DNA of 64,000 nucleotides from Alphaproteobacteria bacterium PA2 (lineage in GTDB: Bacteria > Pseudomonadota > Alphaproteobacteria > Caulobacterales > Caulobacteraceae): the NCBI GenBank assembly GCA_002256425.1, contig NKIZ01000001.1:2391001-2455000 (forward strand), in the 5' to 3' direction. Of the stretch, positions 26,001 through 33,714 are shown one piece after another. Position 1 is the first letter of the stretch. Each line of letters begins with the position of its first letter. The notes under the pieces were generated by a model. That model searched no databases. It worked only from the letters and a program-made list of their open reading frames with translations, and had not been told where the DNA came from. The position numbers were made by a program, and so were the translations under genes.

Positions 26001-26303
26001 ACCACACTGGTGACCGTCGTCGGCCTTCTGCCGCTGATGTTCCAGATCCATCCCGACTTCGGCCGGGCCATCATGGAATATGCCGCACCGGGTTCGGAAT
26101 GGTGGGTCCAGCTGTCTGCGGCTGTCGTCTGGGGCCTGACCTTCGCCACCCTGCTGACCCTGGTCCTGACCCCGGTCCTGCTGGCGGCGCCCAAGGTCAT
26201 GGGACGTCGGTTCCGCTGGCTCTACGAGGAACTTCGGGTCGCTTTGGGCCGCCCCAGGAGACCGTCCGGCGGAACCGTCCAGAGCCCCTCTCCTGCTGAG
26301 TAA
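23076..26303 (+). CDS. RND efflux permease
   Basis: A 1075-residue inner-membrane pump with two repeats of six helices and two large periplasmic loops. A good ribosome site (GGGGAGACG) precedes the ATG. In helix 4 the usual double aspartate of multidrug pumps (LVDDAIVVVEN) reads LVDGGIVVVEY: D399 is kept and the next position is G400, so the proton relay has one Asp, as in heavy-metal pumps such as CusA. Yet the methionine-pair signature of metal pumps is not evident. Together with the upstream adaptor it forms a two-gene exporter. The substrate is unknown. Confidence 0.9.
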   Translation: MIGPLIDGAIKRRKVVLGVTLIAGLFGLFAYLNMPREAQPDIKIPFVSVVVPYPGVSPEDAERLLVKPLETNLQSIEGLKEMNAVARQGMAVVSLEFEADFNQDKVLSDVRAKVDLARGRFPPDAEEPIIQEANFSGDPVIGIILSGQAPERELMRVTRDLKQRLESVPGVLEADLSGGREEFLEVTIDPLRMEAYNVTPGEISQTIARNNQLIPAGDMLSGGGKFAVKIPGVVEKPEDILALPIKRAGDRLITVGDIGDVRRTFKDASFIARFDGQPAYSLEVSKRSGANILDTVKRIRETVESEEKRWPSTIRASYTFDESDFIGRTLLVLEGGLISAAILVMIIIVASLGVRQGLMVGLAIPACFTLAFLMLNAMHVTLNQMVMFGMVLAVGILVDGGIVVVEYADRKMAEGLSREDAFAAAGKRMFWPVLNGTLTTLCAFLPFMFWNSIAGKFMSFLPLTLFFVLGASIFVALIFTPALGSIFAREAAVDEEHLAEIEKSERGDPREMAGFMGWYARTISYLGEHPLRVMAGTLFVIVAVFMWFGSTKHRTEFFLDQDPEFVAVYVKGRGNMSAPTQDVLVREVENRLVGIKGVQSLYVRTGSASPGGGRNQTPNDTIGRIQVEFLKYEDRKALGLRGKDIATEVRKRVADLSGLQVEVREPQGGPPTGKAIQVQLRGPDPAALNRAADLIEAKLKADPQLIELEDNRTAPGIEWSLAVDREAAGRYGVDVVSVGQAIQYLTGGVLVGRFRPDDAEDELDIRVRFKPEGRNAAAFQNLKIPTAQGPVPLSYFVKSVPAQQVTSIQRRDSQRLVLVQANTLPGVAANQKIAELKPWLEKAGLDDSVRWKFTGADEEGQQAVVFFMTAIAASLFMMMIILLWQFNSFYGVVVTLSAVILSTVGVLLGVQVNLFHTFDYISVIMLGTGVVALAGVVVGHNIVLVDTFYQLRQQGFEADEAAVRAATQRFRPVMLTTLVTVVGLLPLMFQIHPDFGRAIMEYAAPGSEWWVQLSAAVVWGLTFATLLTLVLTPVLLAAPKVMGRRFRWLYEELRVALGRPRRPSGGTVQSPSPAE

Positions 26304-26306
26304 GCT

Positions 26307-28142
26307 CTAGGCTGTCCGGGTCTGACGACGCCAGAGGGCCGCGTACTCCCCGCCCCTGGCCAGCAGGTCGTCATGAGTTCCGCGCTCGACCACCTTGCCC
26401 CGCCGCAGGACCACGATCTGGTCGGCGTCGACAATGGTCGACAGGCGGTGGGCGATGACCAGGGTGGTGCGTCCGGCCCGCACCTTGCGCAGGGTTTGCT
26501 GGATGGCCTCCTCCGTGGGACCGTCCAGGGCGCTGGTGGCCTCATCCAGGATCAGGAAACGGGGATTGGCCAGCAGGGCCCGGGCAATGCCAACCCGCTG
26601 ACGCTCTCCGCCAGACAGCTTCAGGCCACGCTCCCCCACCATGGTGTCCAGGCCCTGGGGCAGGCTGTCGATGAAGGCGCCCAGTTCGGCGGCGTCAGCT
26701 GCGAGCCTGACATCGGTCTCGGAGGCCAACGGACGCGCGAAGGCGATATTGGCGCGCAGGGTGTCATTGAACAGGGCCACATCCTGAGGCACCAGGGCGA
26801 TGGCGCCCCGAAGTTCCGACTGTCGGACCATTTTCAGGTCCAGCCCGTCGATGACCACCCGGCCCGAATTGGGATCCAGCAGACGCAGGGCGAGGCGCAC
26901 AGCCGTGGTCTTGCCGGCGCCAGAGGGCCCGACAATCGCCGTCGTGGTTCCTGGCGGAATCCCGAAACTGACCCCCTTCAGGCCAGTTGAACGGGCGTCA
27001 TGCTGGAAGTCGACCTGTTCAAAGGCGATGGCCGCGCCGCGACCGCTTGAGGGCGGCAGGTCTACAGCGTCGGAGGCGTCGACGATGTCCGGCGCCACCG
27101 CGGTCAGACTGACCATCTGCTCCATGTCGATGAAGGCCTGGCGGATTTCCCGATAGTTGAAGCCCAGCATGTTGAGGGGAACATAGAGGCTGGTCAGCAG
27201 CAGTATGGCGGTCGTGACGTCGCCGATCCGCATGCGTCCCTGGAGGACTTCGATCCCCGCAAGGACCGTCATGATGGCCAGGCCGATATTGAGGATGACC
27301 GCCTGAACCGCATTGAGCAGGGACAGCGAGGTGTTGGCCTGGACCGAGGCCTTCACATAGCGCCCCATGGCGTCCTGATAACGCCCCACAGTCCGGCCTT
27401 CGGACCCGAAGGTCTTGATGGCTTCGTAGTTGATCATGGAGTCGACGGACAGGCCGGCGGCCTTGCTGTCGGCTTCGTTCAGTTCGCGTCGATGACTGAG
27501 CCGCCAGTCGGTGATCCTGAAGGTCAGGATCGTGTAGATGACGATGGTCACCAGGGCGGTGGCGGCGAAGCGCCAGTCCAGTTTCAGGGCCATGACCGCC
27601 ATGGCCAGGACAAGCTCAACAGCCGTAGGTCCCAGGCTGAAGACCACGCTGCGGATCAGGAAGTCCGTCGAGCGCGATCCCCGGTCAATGATCCGGGCCA
27701 GGGTTCCCGTCTGCTTGCTTTGATGGAAGTCCAGGGACAGGCTCAGGGTATGGCCAAAGGCTTCAACTGCGGACTTGGCCATGGTGGCCTGGGACACCGG
27801 CGTGAATATGGCCTCCCGGGCGAAGGGAGCACAGGCGGAGAGCAATCTCAGGGCGGCGAAAGCCAGGGCAAGGCCGACGAAGTTTGCGCCAAGCACCGCC
27901 CCCGCCTGGGCTCCGGGCGAGAGGGTGTTGATGGCCTCGCCCAGCATGACCGGCGCCCACACACCAGCCAGCTTGCCGGCAAACACCAGGGCCAGGGCCG
28001 ACGGAATCCGCCAGGTCAGGCCCGGCGCGCCACTGCGCATGACCAGCCGTCCCAGATCGGCCATGGAACTCCAGAAGCTGAACTTCACCCCGGCAGGCGC
28101 TACAGCTCCGGGCATGCGGCCGGAAGCATGATGGAAACTCAT
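26307..28142 (-). CDS. Atm1/HMT1-type ABC exporter
   Basis: A 611-residue half-transporter: about six membrane helices (residues 45-330) joined to an ATPase domain (about 365-600). Walker A is GPSGAGKTT, the signature is LSGGERQR and Walker B ends in LILDEATS. The membrane domain has INYEAIKTFGSE, a mark of the Atm1/ABCB7 branch that moves glutathione-type thiols or metal-thiol complexes. Its ATG overlaps the stop of the preceding lipoprotein gene (ATGA), so the two are translationally coupled. It converges with the RND permease, leaving only 3 bases between. Confidence 0.88.
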   Translation of the reverse strand: MSFHHASGRMPGAVAPAGVKFSFWSSMADLGRLVMRSGAPGLTWRIPSALALVFAGKLAGVWAPVMLGEAINTLSPGAQAGAVLGANFVGLALAFAALRLLSACAPFAREAIFTPVSQATMAKSAVEAFGHTLSLSLDFHQSKQTGTLARIIDRGSRSTDFLIRSVVFSLGPTAVELVLAMAVMALKLDWRFAATALVTIVIYTILTFRITDWRLSHRRELNEADSKAAGLSVDSMINYEAIKTFGSEGRTVGRYQDAMGRYVKASVQANTSLSLLNAVQAVILNIGLAIMTVLAGIEVLQGRMRIGDVTTAILLLTSLYVPLNMLGFNYREIRQAFIDMEQMVSLTAVAPDIVDASDAVDLPPSSGRGAAIAFEQVDFQHDARSTGLKGVSFGIPPGTTTAIVGPSGAGKTTAVRLALRLLDPNSGRVVIDGLDLKMVRQSELRGAIALVPQDVALFNDTLRANIAFARPLASETDVRLAADAAELGAFIDSLPQGLDTMVGERGLKLSGGERQRVGIARALLANPRFLILDEATSALDGPTEEAIQQTLRKVRAGRTTLVIAHRLSTIVDADQIVVLRRGKVVERGTHDDLLARGGEYAALWRRQTRTA

Positions 28143-28936
28143 TTGGCCGGGATCTCCTGGCCGTAGACCCAGGTTGTCTGTTCTCCCCCGCCCGGGGTCA
28201 TCCAGTCCACCCTCAGGTGAGGCCCGACCATGGCCGCGCGGTAGGGGCCAGACGTGAGCGCACTGGCGCGGCTGGCGTCGATAGTCATCGCCACATCAAT
28301 GGCTTCGCCAAATACCTTCAGGCTGTGCCGTCCGGGATTGACCGGTCCGGTAAGGGCCAGGACAAAGCGTCCCCCGGCGTCTGTACGCCCCTCACCCAGC
28401 TTGTCGCCATCAACCCTGATGCTGATCCGGGTTCCGGGGGGACCAAATCCCGACACGACAGCCCCGCCCTGCCGATCGATGTCGAAGGCCGTCACCCGGG
28501 ATGGCTCTGGTTGGGACAGGACCAGGGCGCCGGCGCCGGCCCGCAGGACGACCCCCAGGCCATCAGGCGTCACAAGCAGATATCCCGACGACTGAAGGGT
28601 GCGGCCAGCCGTCACCTCTGACACGCCATAGAGCTGGGCCTGCCCTGAAGCTGGCGTGTTGATGACCCATCTGCCGCTGGCGTTGGCAGTGGCCTGGCCA
28701 GCAGGTCCATCCGGCCTCGCCAGCCGCACCACCGCTCCAGCCGTGGAAGCGCCGAAAATTTCCACCTGGCCAGCCACGATACGAACGGACGTCACTTGCG
28801 GGGGCGCCTGATAGTCAACCTCCGCATTCCCCTTGGCCGCTGGCGTCGGTGCGCCGGCCGGGGCCCGACTGCAGGCCGACAGGGCGCAGCAGGCCAGGAT
28901 GGCAAGAATTTCGAAGGAACGTTGCTTAGGGCGCAC
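28139..28936 (-). CDS. Putative lipoprotein coupled to ABC exporter
   Basis: About 265 residues. The hydrophobic segment followed by LSACS is a lipobox, so the product should be lipid-anchored in the periplasm. The mature part contains repeated Ig-like or carboxypeptidase-regulatory-like beta segments (GAVVRLARPDG, GTRISIRVDGDKLGEGRTDAGG) suggesting two similar beta domains. The start is uncertain: GTG at 28936 gives a normal signal peptide and leaves 79 bases for promoters, while ATG at 28987 would add a charged 17-residue head. Neither has a clear ribosome site. The coupling to the exporter suggests a joint function; I do not recognise the family. Confidence 0.7.
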   Translation of the reverse strand: MRPKQRSFEILAILACCALSACSRAPAGAPTPAAKGNAEVDYQAPPQVTSVRIVAGQVEIFGASTAGAVVRLARPDGPAGQATANASGRWVINTPASGQAQLYGVSEVTAGRTLQSSGYLLVTPDGLGVVLRAGAGALVLSQPEPSRVTAFDIDRQGGAVVSGFGPPGTRISIRVDGDKLGEGRTDAGGRFVLALTGPVNPGRHSLKVFGEAIDVAMTIDASRASALTSGPYRAAMVGPHLRVDWMTPGGGEQTTWVYGQEIPAK

Positions 28937-29015
28937 GGTTTGGTCGAAACTCCGGGAACGTGAGTCTTGTGGCGGCGAGGCTTCCATCTTCATAGACCAT
29001 TTTGCGGAGCATCCC

Positions 29016-29615
29016 ATGGGCCATTCCCCCGAGTCCATTTCCTCGGTCTGCGTCTTCTGCGGCGCCTCCAATGACGCTGATCCCGCCCTGCTGGAGGCCG
29101 CCGCCCAACTGGGACGCGATCTGGCGGCGGCGAAGCTGAAACTGATCTATGGCGGCGGCGGGGTTGGACTGATGGGCGCCTGCGCCCTGGCAGCCCATCA
29201 GGCTGGCGGCGATGTGCTGGGCATCATTCCTCATTTCCTGAAGGTCCGGGAACAGCGCCTGGATGTGGTGGAGACCATCGTCGTGGACTCCATGCACGAG
29301 CGGAAGATCCAGTTGTTCGACCGGTCCGACGCCTTTGTGGTGCTGCCAGGCGGGATTGGCACCCTGGAAGAGATCGTCGAGCTGCTGTCCTGGCGGCGCC
29401 TGGACCTGCATGCCAAGCCGGTGGTCTTCTACAATGTGGATGGCTTCTGGGAGCCGCTCTTCGCCCTCTTCCAGCACACGGTGGACGCAAGGCTGACCCC
29501 GCCGGAATTCATGCAGAGCTGGTCGAGCGCAACCACGGTGGCGGAGATCCTGCCGGCCCTCTACGCCGCCCTGCCCGTGCCGGATGGAGATCCAGCAATC
29601 ACCAGCAAGGCCTAG
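29016..29615 (+). CDS. LOG-family nucleoside 5'-monophosphate phosphoribohydrolase (TIGR00730)
   Basis: A 199-residue Rossmann-fold protein. It carries the family signature PGGIGTLEE (111-119) and an upstream VCVFCGAS N-terminus and GGGGVGLMGA loop. Members cleave ribose-5-phosphate from cytokinin nucleotides or AMP-like nucleotides; in bacteria the natural role is often unclear. The ATG at 29016 has GGAG six bases upstream and was chosen over longer in-frame readings that lack one. It overlaps nadE tail-to-tail by 4 bases. Confidence 0.88.
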   Translation: MGHSPESISSVCVFCGASNDADPALLEAAAQLGRDLAAAKLKLIYGGGGVGLMGACALAAHQAGGDVLGIIPHFLKVREQRLDVVETIVVDSMHERKIQLFDRSDAFVVLPGGIGTLEEIVELLSWRRLDLHAKPVVFYNVDGFWEPLFALFQHTVDARLTPPEFMQSWSSATTVAEILPALYAALPVPDGDPAITSKA

Positions 29616-31273
29616 CTGACCATGTCCCGGAAGCCGTTGACGATGGGATAGCGGCGATCACGGCCAAAGGCCCTGGGGCCGATCTTGACGCCCGGCGCAG
29701 CCTGCCGCCGCTTGTATTCGGAATTGTAGAGCAGGCGCTGGACGCGCTCGACCGTTTCCGGCGCATGGCCCCGGGCGACGATCTCGTCCAGTGTCGCTTC
29801 CTCTTCCACCAGCCCGTGCAGGATGGCGTCCAGTTCGGCGTATTCCGGCAGGCTGTCCTGGTCCTTCTGGTCGGGCCGCAGCTCGGCGGAAGGCGCCTTG
29901 GTCAGGATGCGCTGAGGGATTGGATCATCGGCGACGCCGAAGGGATTATTGGCGTTGCGCCATTCACAGACCCCGTAGACGTCGGTCTTGTAGATGTCCT
30001 TCAGGACGTTATAGCCGCCGCACATGTCGCCATAGAGGGTAGCGTAACCCACCGCCATCTCGCTCTTGTTGCCAGTGGTCAGCAGCATGTAGCCAAGCTT
30101 GTTGGACAGGGCCATCAACGACAGGCCCCGGGTTCGGGCCTGGATGTTCTCTTCGGTCAGGTCAGGCGCCCTGTTTCCAAAATGTGGATTGAGCATTTCG
30201 GCGAAGGCGTCGACCGCAGGGGAGATCGGGATCTCGTCCAGCCGCACGCCGAGCCGACGGGCGCAGCCTTCAGCGTCCTCGAGACTGTCGCGGCTGGTGT
30301 ATTTCGACGGCAGCATGAAACAGCGGACCCGATCAGGGCCAAGGGCGTCAGCAGCGACCACAGCAACAATAGCCGAGTCCACGCCACCGGACAGGCCCAG
30401 CAGCACGCCCGGGAAGCCGGACTTGTTCACATAGTCCCGCAGTCCCAGCACCATGGCGTGATAGACCTCGCCATAGCCCGTCAGCCAGTCGGCCATGGGC
30501 GCGCCGGCCAGGGTCCAGCCGTCCGAACCCCGGGTCCAGGTGGTCAGGGCCAGGGCCTCTTCGAACATAGGCAGGCGCATGACCGTCTCGCCCTGGGCGG
30601 AAACAGCGAAGGATCCGCCGTCGAAGACCAGTTCGTCCTGACCGCCCACCTGATTGACGTAGAGCAGCGGCAGGCCGGTCTCGGCGACCCTGGCCAATGC
30701 GACCTTCATCCGCTCATCATCGGCTGTTCGCCGGTAGGGCGAGCCATTGGGAACCACGAGGATTTCAGCGCCCTGCGCCTTGAGGTCCGCGCAGACCCCC
30801 TGCCCCCAGATGTCCTCACAGATCGGCGTTCCGAGGCGGACGCCCTTCCATGTGAAGACGCTGGGCCCCTCGCCGGGCTCGAAGACCCTCTTTTCGTCAA
30901 AGACGCCGTAGTTGGGCAGGTCGCACTTGAAGGCCAGCCCCCTCACCTCACCGCCGGCCAGGAAGGCCAGGGCGTTGCGGGGTCTGCGGCCGGGCGCCTC
31001 TGCGGGCCAGATCACGCCGATCAGGACCGCGAAGTCATCGTCCGTCTCAAGGGCCAACCGCTCGACGGCGGCCTTGCCGGCGCCCCAGAAGGCGGGCTTC
31101 AGGGACAGGTCTTCAGGCGGATAGCCATTGAGGAACAGTTCGGAAAATACCGCCAGATCGGCGCCAGCGGCTCTGGCCTGGGCCATGCGCTCCCGGGCGA
31201 TGGCTTCGTTTTTGGCGATGGCGCCCAGGGTCGGGTTGGCCTGGATGGCGGCGATGACAAGACGGTCGGTCAT
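29612..31273 (-). CDS. nadE: Glutamine-dependent NAD+ synthase
   Basis: A 553-residue two-domain enzyme for the last step of NAD+ synthesis. The N-terminal nitrilase-like glutaminase domain holds the triad E45 (FSELFLNGYPPEDL), K116 (FKCDLPNYGVFDEKR) and C152 (PICEDIWG). The C-terminal synthetase domain has the ATP P-loop SGGVDS (295-300). The ammonia made in the first domain is channelled to the second. The ATG at 31273 gives the conserved N-terminus. It starts 20 bases after the aminotransferase gene on the same strand, so a shared transcript is likely. Confidence 0.95.
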   Translation of the reverse strand: MTDRLVIAAIQANPTLGAIAKNEAIARERMAQARAAGADLAVFSELFLNGYPPEDLSLKPAFWGAGKAAVERLALETDDDFAVLIGVIWPAEAPGRRPRNALAFLAGGEVRGLAFKCDLPNYGVFDEKRVFEPGEGPSVFTWKGVRLGTPICEDIWGQGVCADLKAQGAEILVVPNGSPYRRTADDERMKVALARVAETGLPLLYVNQVGGQDELVFDGGSFAVSAQGETVMRLPMFEEALALTTWTRGSDGWTLAGAPMADWLTGYGEVYHAMVLGLRDYVNKSGFPGVLLGLSGGVDSAIVAVVAADALGPDRVRCFMLPSKYTSRDSLEDAEGCARRLGVRLDEIPISPAVDAFAEMLNPHFGNRAPDLTEENIQARTRGLSLMALSNKLGYMLLTTGNKSEMAVGYATLYGDMCGGYNVLKDIYKTDVYGVCEWRNANNPFGVADDPIPQRILTKAPSAELRPDQKDQDSLPEYAELDAILHGLVEEEATLDEIVARGHAPETVERVQRLLYNSEYKRRQAAPGVKIGPRAFGRDRRYPIVNGFRDMVS

Positions 31274-31292
31274 ATGTGGTGTGTAACCTCGC

Positions 31293-32447
31293 CTAAACCC
31301 GCTCGCCAGAGGCAATAGGCGTCCGGGCGGCGAACCAGGGGCGCAGGCGCGAAAGGGCTTCCCGGACCTGATCCGTTGAGACCGCAAAACTCAGGCGGAT
31401 GAATTTGTGGCCCTCGACCGGATCGAAGTCGACACCGGGCGCCGTGGCGACCCCCGTCTCTTCCAGCAATTGGCGGCAGAAGCTCATGCTGTCGTCCGTC
31501 AGATGACCCACATCGGCATAGACATAAAAGGCGCCGTCCGGCGGTGCGATGGCGGCAAGACCCAGGCTCGGCAGGGCTTCCAGCACCAGGGCGCGATTCG
31601 CGCGATAGACCGCCACGTGGCCTTCCAGCTCTTCGCGGCAATCCATGGCCACCAGACCGGCGTGCTGGCTCAGGGAGGGTGGTGTCAGGAACAGGTTGGT
31701 CATGAAGGCCCGGGTGCGCTCCACAAGGTCCAGAGGCGAGATCACCCAGCCAAGACGCCAGGCCACCATGCTGAAATACTTGGAGAAACTGTTGACCACA
31801 AAGGCGCCGGGTTCGAACTCCAGAATGGAGTGGGCCCGCTCTCCATAGCTGAGGCCATGGTAGATCTCGTCGGAGACAATCGCGATATTCCGCGCCCGGC
31901 AGACTTCGGCTATGCCGGCCAGCTCATCACGGGGAATGATGGTGCCGGTGGGGTTTGCGGGGCTGGCTATGATGACCCCGGCAGGCGCAGGATCCAGGGC
32001 TGCAAGGTGTGCGGCGCTCAGCTGAAAGCGATCTTCCGGGCCACAGGGGATTTCCTGAGGTTCCAGATTCAAGGCCTTGATTGTATTGCGATAAGCCACA
32101 TAGCCTGGCCTTGCCAAGGCGATGCGATCGCCCGCCGAGAACCGGGCGGACAGGGCCAGGACCAGGGCCGGAGAAGCGCCGCAGGTCAGGATCACCTGCC
32201 GGGCGTCAAGGCTGACTCCATAGGTCTCGGCATAGTGCCGGACGATCCGCTGCTTCAGGGGCTGGCTTTCCCAATAGCCCATGGGATCGGCGTCCAGCAC
32301 CCGATGGGCTTCGGCTATGGCCGCGGCCGGCGCGCCCGTAGACGGCTGGCCGAATTCCATGTGCAGGATTGAGCGGCCTTCGGCCTTCAGCTTGTGCGCC
32401 AGACCACTGATGGCCACCGCGTGAAACGGATCAATCTCGACCGCCAT
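31293..32447 (-). CDS. PLP-dependent aminotransferase, class I/II
   Basis: A 384-residue fold-type I aminotransferase. The PLP lysine is K223 in NSFSKYFSMVAWRLGW, with SPANPTGT (162-169) and VSDEIYHGLSY (191-201) as the usual cofactor and substrate contacts. It resembles aspartate/aromatic aminotransferases, but the amino-acid preference cannot be told from sequence. The ATG at 32447 has GAGGG upstream. It is followed by nadE after 19 bases. Confidence 0.88.
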   Translation of the reverse strand: MAVEIDPFHAVAISGLAHKLKAEGRSILHMEFGQPSTGAPAAAIAEAHRVLDADPMGYWESQPLKQRIVRHYAETYGVSLDARQVILTCGASPALVLALSARFSAGDRIALARPGYVAYRNTIKALNLEPQEIPCGPEDRFQLSAAHLAALDPAPAGVIIASPANPTGTIIPRDELAGIAEVCRARNIAIVSDEIYHGLSYGERAHSILEFEPGAFVVNSFSKYFSMVAWRLGWVISPLDLVERTRAFMTNLFLTPPSLSQHAGLVAMDCREELEGHVAVYRANRALVLEALPSLGLAAIAPPDGAFYVYADVGHLTDDSMSFCRQLLEETGVATAPGVDFDPVEGHKFIRLSFAVSTDQVREALSRLRPWFAARTPIASGERV

Positions 32448-32537
32448 GATCCCTCGCCAAGTCGGGCGCACTTCGCCCTCGTCGGGGGTTTAGACGGCTT
32501 CGTTCCGGTCGGCTACATCGGTGCGCCAGATCGGGGC

Positions 32538-32966
32538 TCAGTCGTCCCGGTGAATGCGCTCCCGACGCTCGTGACGCTCCTGGGCTTCGACGCTCAGGGT
32601 GGCGATGGGGCGGGCGTCAAGACGACCGACGCCGATGGGTTCGCCGGTATCTTCGCAATAGCCGTAGGAGCCATCCTCGATTCGACGCAGGGCTTCATCG
32701 ATCTTGGAGATCAGCTTGCGCTGACGATCCCGGGTGCGGAGCTCGAGGGACCGGTCAGCCTCTGAGGTCGCACGGTCGGCCAGGTCAGGATGATTTTCCG
32801 TTTCAGCCTGCAGATGGACGAGGGTTTCCCGGGACTCCCGCAGGATTTCCTCTTTCCAAATCAACAGCTTCTGCTTGAAGTACTCACGCTGCCGTTCGTT
32901 CATGAACGGCTCGTCGTCCGAAGGACGATAATCCGGCTTGTCCGCCAACGCCGAAGCATCAGTCAT
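32538..32966 (-). CDS. dksA: RNA polymerase-binding protein DksA, reduced zinc site
   Basis: A 142-residue DksA homologue that binds the RNA polymerase secondary channel and works with ppGpp. The coiled-coil tip aspartates are kept (D61 and D64 in DLADRAT). Of the four zinc cysteines of E. coli DksA only C104 remains; the matching positions are T107, S125 and A128. This form, CEDTGEPIG, is common in alphaproteobacteria and is expected to fold without zinc. It lies downstream of fliX on the same strand, as in Caulobacter, separated by 85 bases that include a small CGTTCC/GGAACG hairpin. Confidence 0.93.
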   Translation of the reverse strand: MTDASALADKPDYRPSDDEPFMNERQREYFKQKLLIWKEEILRESRETLVHLQAETENHPDLADRATSEADRSLELRTRDRQRKLISKIDEALRRIEDGSYGYCEDTGEPIGVGRLDARPIATLSVEAQERHERRERIHRDD

Positions 32967-33051
32967 TTACGCCTTACGTTCCCTTCGGAACGCCCCCTAG
33001 ACTTCGGGACGGCTTATATCAAAATGGGTAGCGGCCGCAACGGACCTTGCG

Positions 33052-33498
33052 TCAAGCGCGAACCTTGCTCGCCGCACTCGCGTATTCCAGCTTGGCCAGC
33101 TCGACGGCGGCGCGGGTTTCGATCTCGTTGAGGATCTCTTCCAGCTTGGGATCTTCGGTCTCTTCCCGCTGATCCCTGATGGCCTGCTGGAGGCGGCCAA
33201 GGCTGTCCAGGGTGGGCTCGCCGGACAGCAGCTGCAGCTTCATCTCATCAAGGGCGTCCAGCATGCGCGCGGCGCGCCTGACGGCCTTGCGCTTGCGCTC
33301 GGTAGGGCTGCCGACATCCTGGAGAGCCAGCAGGGCGCCGACATTCATCACCGGCGACAGTGAGCTGACGCTGGCTGCAGCCGGGGCGGTGCTGGCGCCC
33401 CCGACAGTCGGCAGCGAAAATCCCTGCCCGCCGCCGGCTCCACGGGCCTTGCCGGCTCCGGTGGCGGCCCCGGCGCCGCTGGTATTGGTGACCTTCAT
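33052..33498 (-). CDS. fliX: Flagellar assembly regulator FliX
   Basis: A 148-residue protein. The N-terminal 60 residues are Gly/Ala/Ser-rich and probably flexible, while residues 60-148 form charged helices. In Caulobacter, FliX acts with the sigma-54 activator FlbD to link flagellar class II assembly to late gene expression. Identification rests on sequence character (DALDEMKLQLLSGEPT, LEEILNEIETRAAVELAKLE) and on the diagnostic position, divergent from flgI and upstream of dksA. A CtrA-like box lies about 60-80 bases before its start. Confidence 0.9.
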   Translation of the reverse strand: MKVTNTSGAGAATGAGKARGAGGGQGFSLPTVGGASTAPAAASVSSLSPVMNVGALLALQDVGSPTERKRKAVRRAARMLDALDEMKLQLLSGEPTLDSLGRLQQAIRDQREETEDPKLEEILNEIETRAAVELAKLEYASAASKVRA

Positions 33499-33559
33499 GG
33501 AGGCGAAAAACTCTCGAACTGAACTCTGCGACTCACCTTCGCCTCCGCCGCCTTATGGC

Positions 33560-33578
33560 ATGGTTAATGCCGGGCAAA
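33560..33578 (-). promoter_or_regulatory. CtrA-binding box for fliX
   Basis: On the minus strand the sequence reads TTTG-N7-TTAACCAT, which includes the 8-mer TTAACCAT typical of CtrA sites. It is 62-80 bases upstream of the fliX start. CtrA drives class II flagellar genes in Caulobacter, so the match fits the known logic. The first half-site deviates at two of four positions. Confidence 0.6.
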
Positions 33579-33602
33579 ATCTGCCCGCGCGGCGAATTCG
33601 CC
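33571..33602. promoter_or_regulatory. Paired palindromes, possible FlbD (ftr) enhancer sites
   Basis: CGGGCA-AAATC-TGCCCG (33571-33587) and the perfect palindrome GGCGAATTCGCC (33591-33602) lie 56-87 bases upstream of the sigma-54 promoter of flgI. The first overlaps the CtrA box of fliX. In Caulobacter FlbD binds ftr elements at such distances, activating sigma-54 promoters and repressing class II ones. I cannot confirm an ftr match without a reference alignment. Confidence 0.4.
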
Positions 33603-33657
33603 TTGTGGAGGATTTGCCCTCTCGCTGATTTGATTGGCTTTTCCCGGGCGACCCAAC

Positions 33658-33672
33658 TGGCACGCCCTTCGC
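33658..33672 (+). promoter_or_regulatory. Sigma-54 promoter of flgI operon
   Basis: TGGCACGCCCTTCGC has the invariant GG (-24) and GC (-12) with exactly 10 bases between, and matches the TGGCAC consensus fully. A start near 33684 would leave a leader of about 30 bases before flgI. Sigma-54 control of flgI agrees with the class III flagellar hierarchy in Caulobacter. Confidence 0.8.
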
Positions 33673-33714
33673 AACGCGTTTGCGGATTCCGTTTCTTCGG
33701 ACGACCGGGGCTGC

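Noticed and set aside
29765..31318. Plus-strand reading frame of 517 codons
   Set aside because: It is fully antisense to nadE, whose catalytic motifs are intact. Long antisense frames are common in GC-rich genomes.
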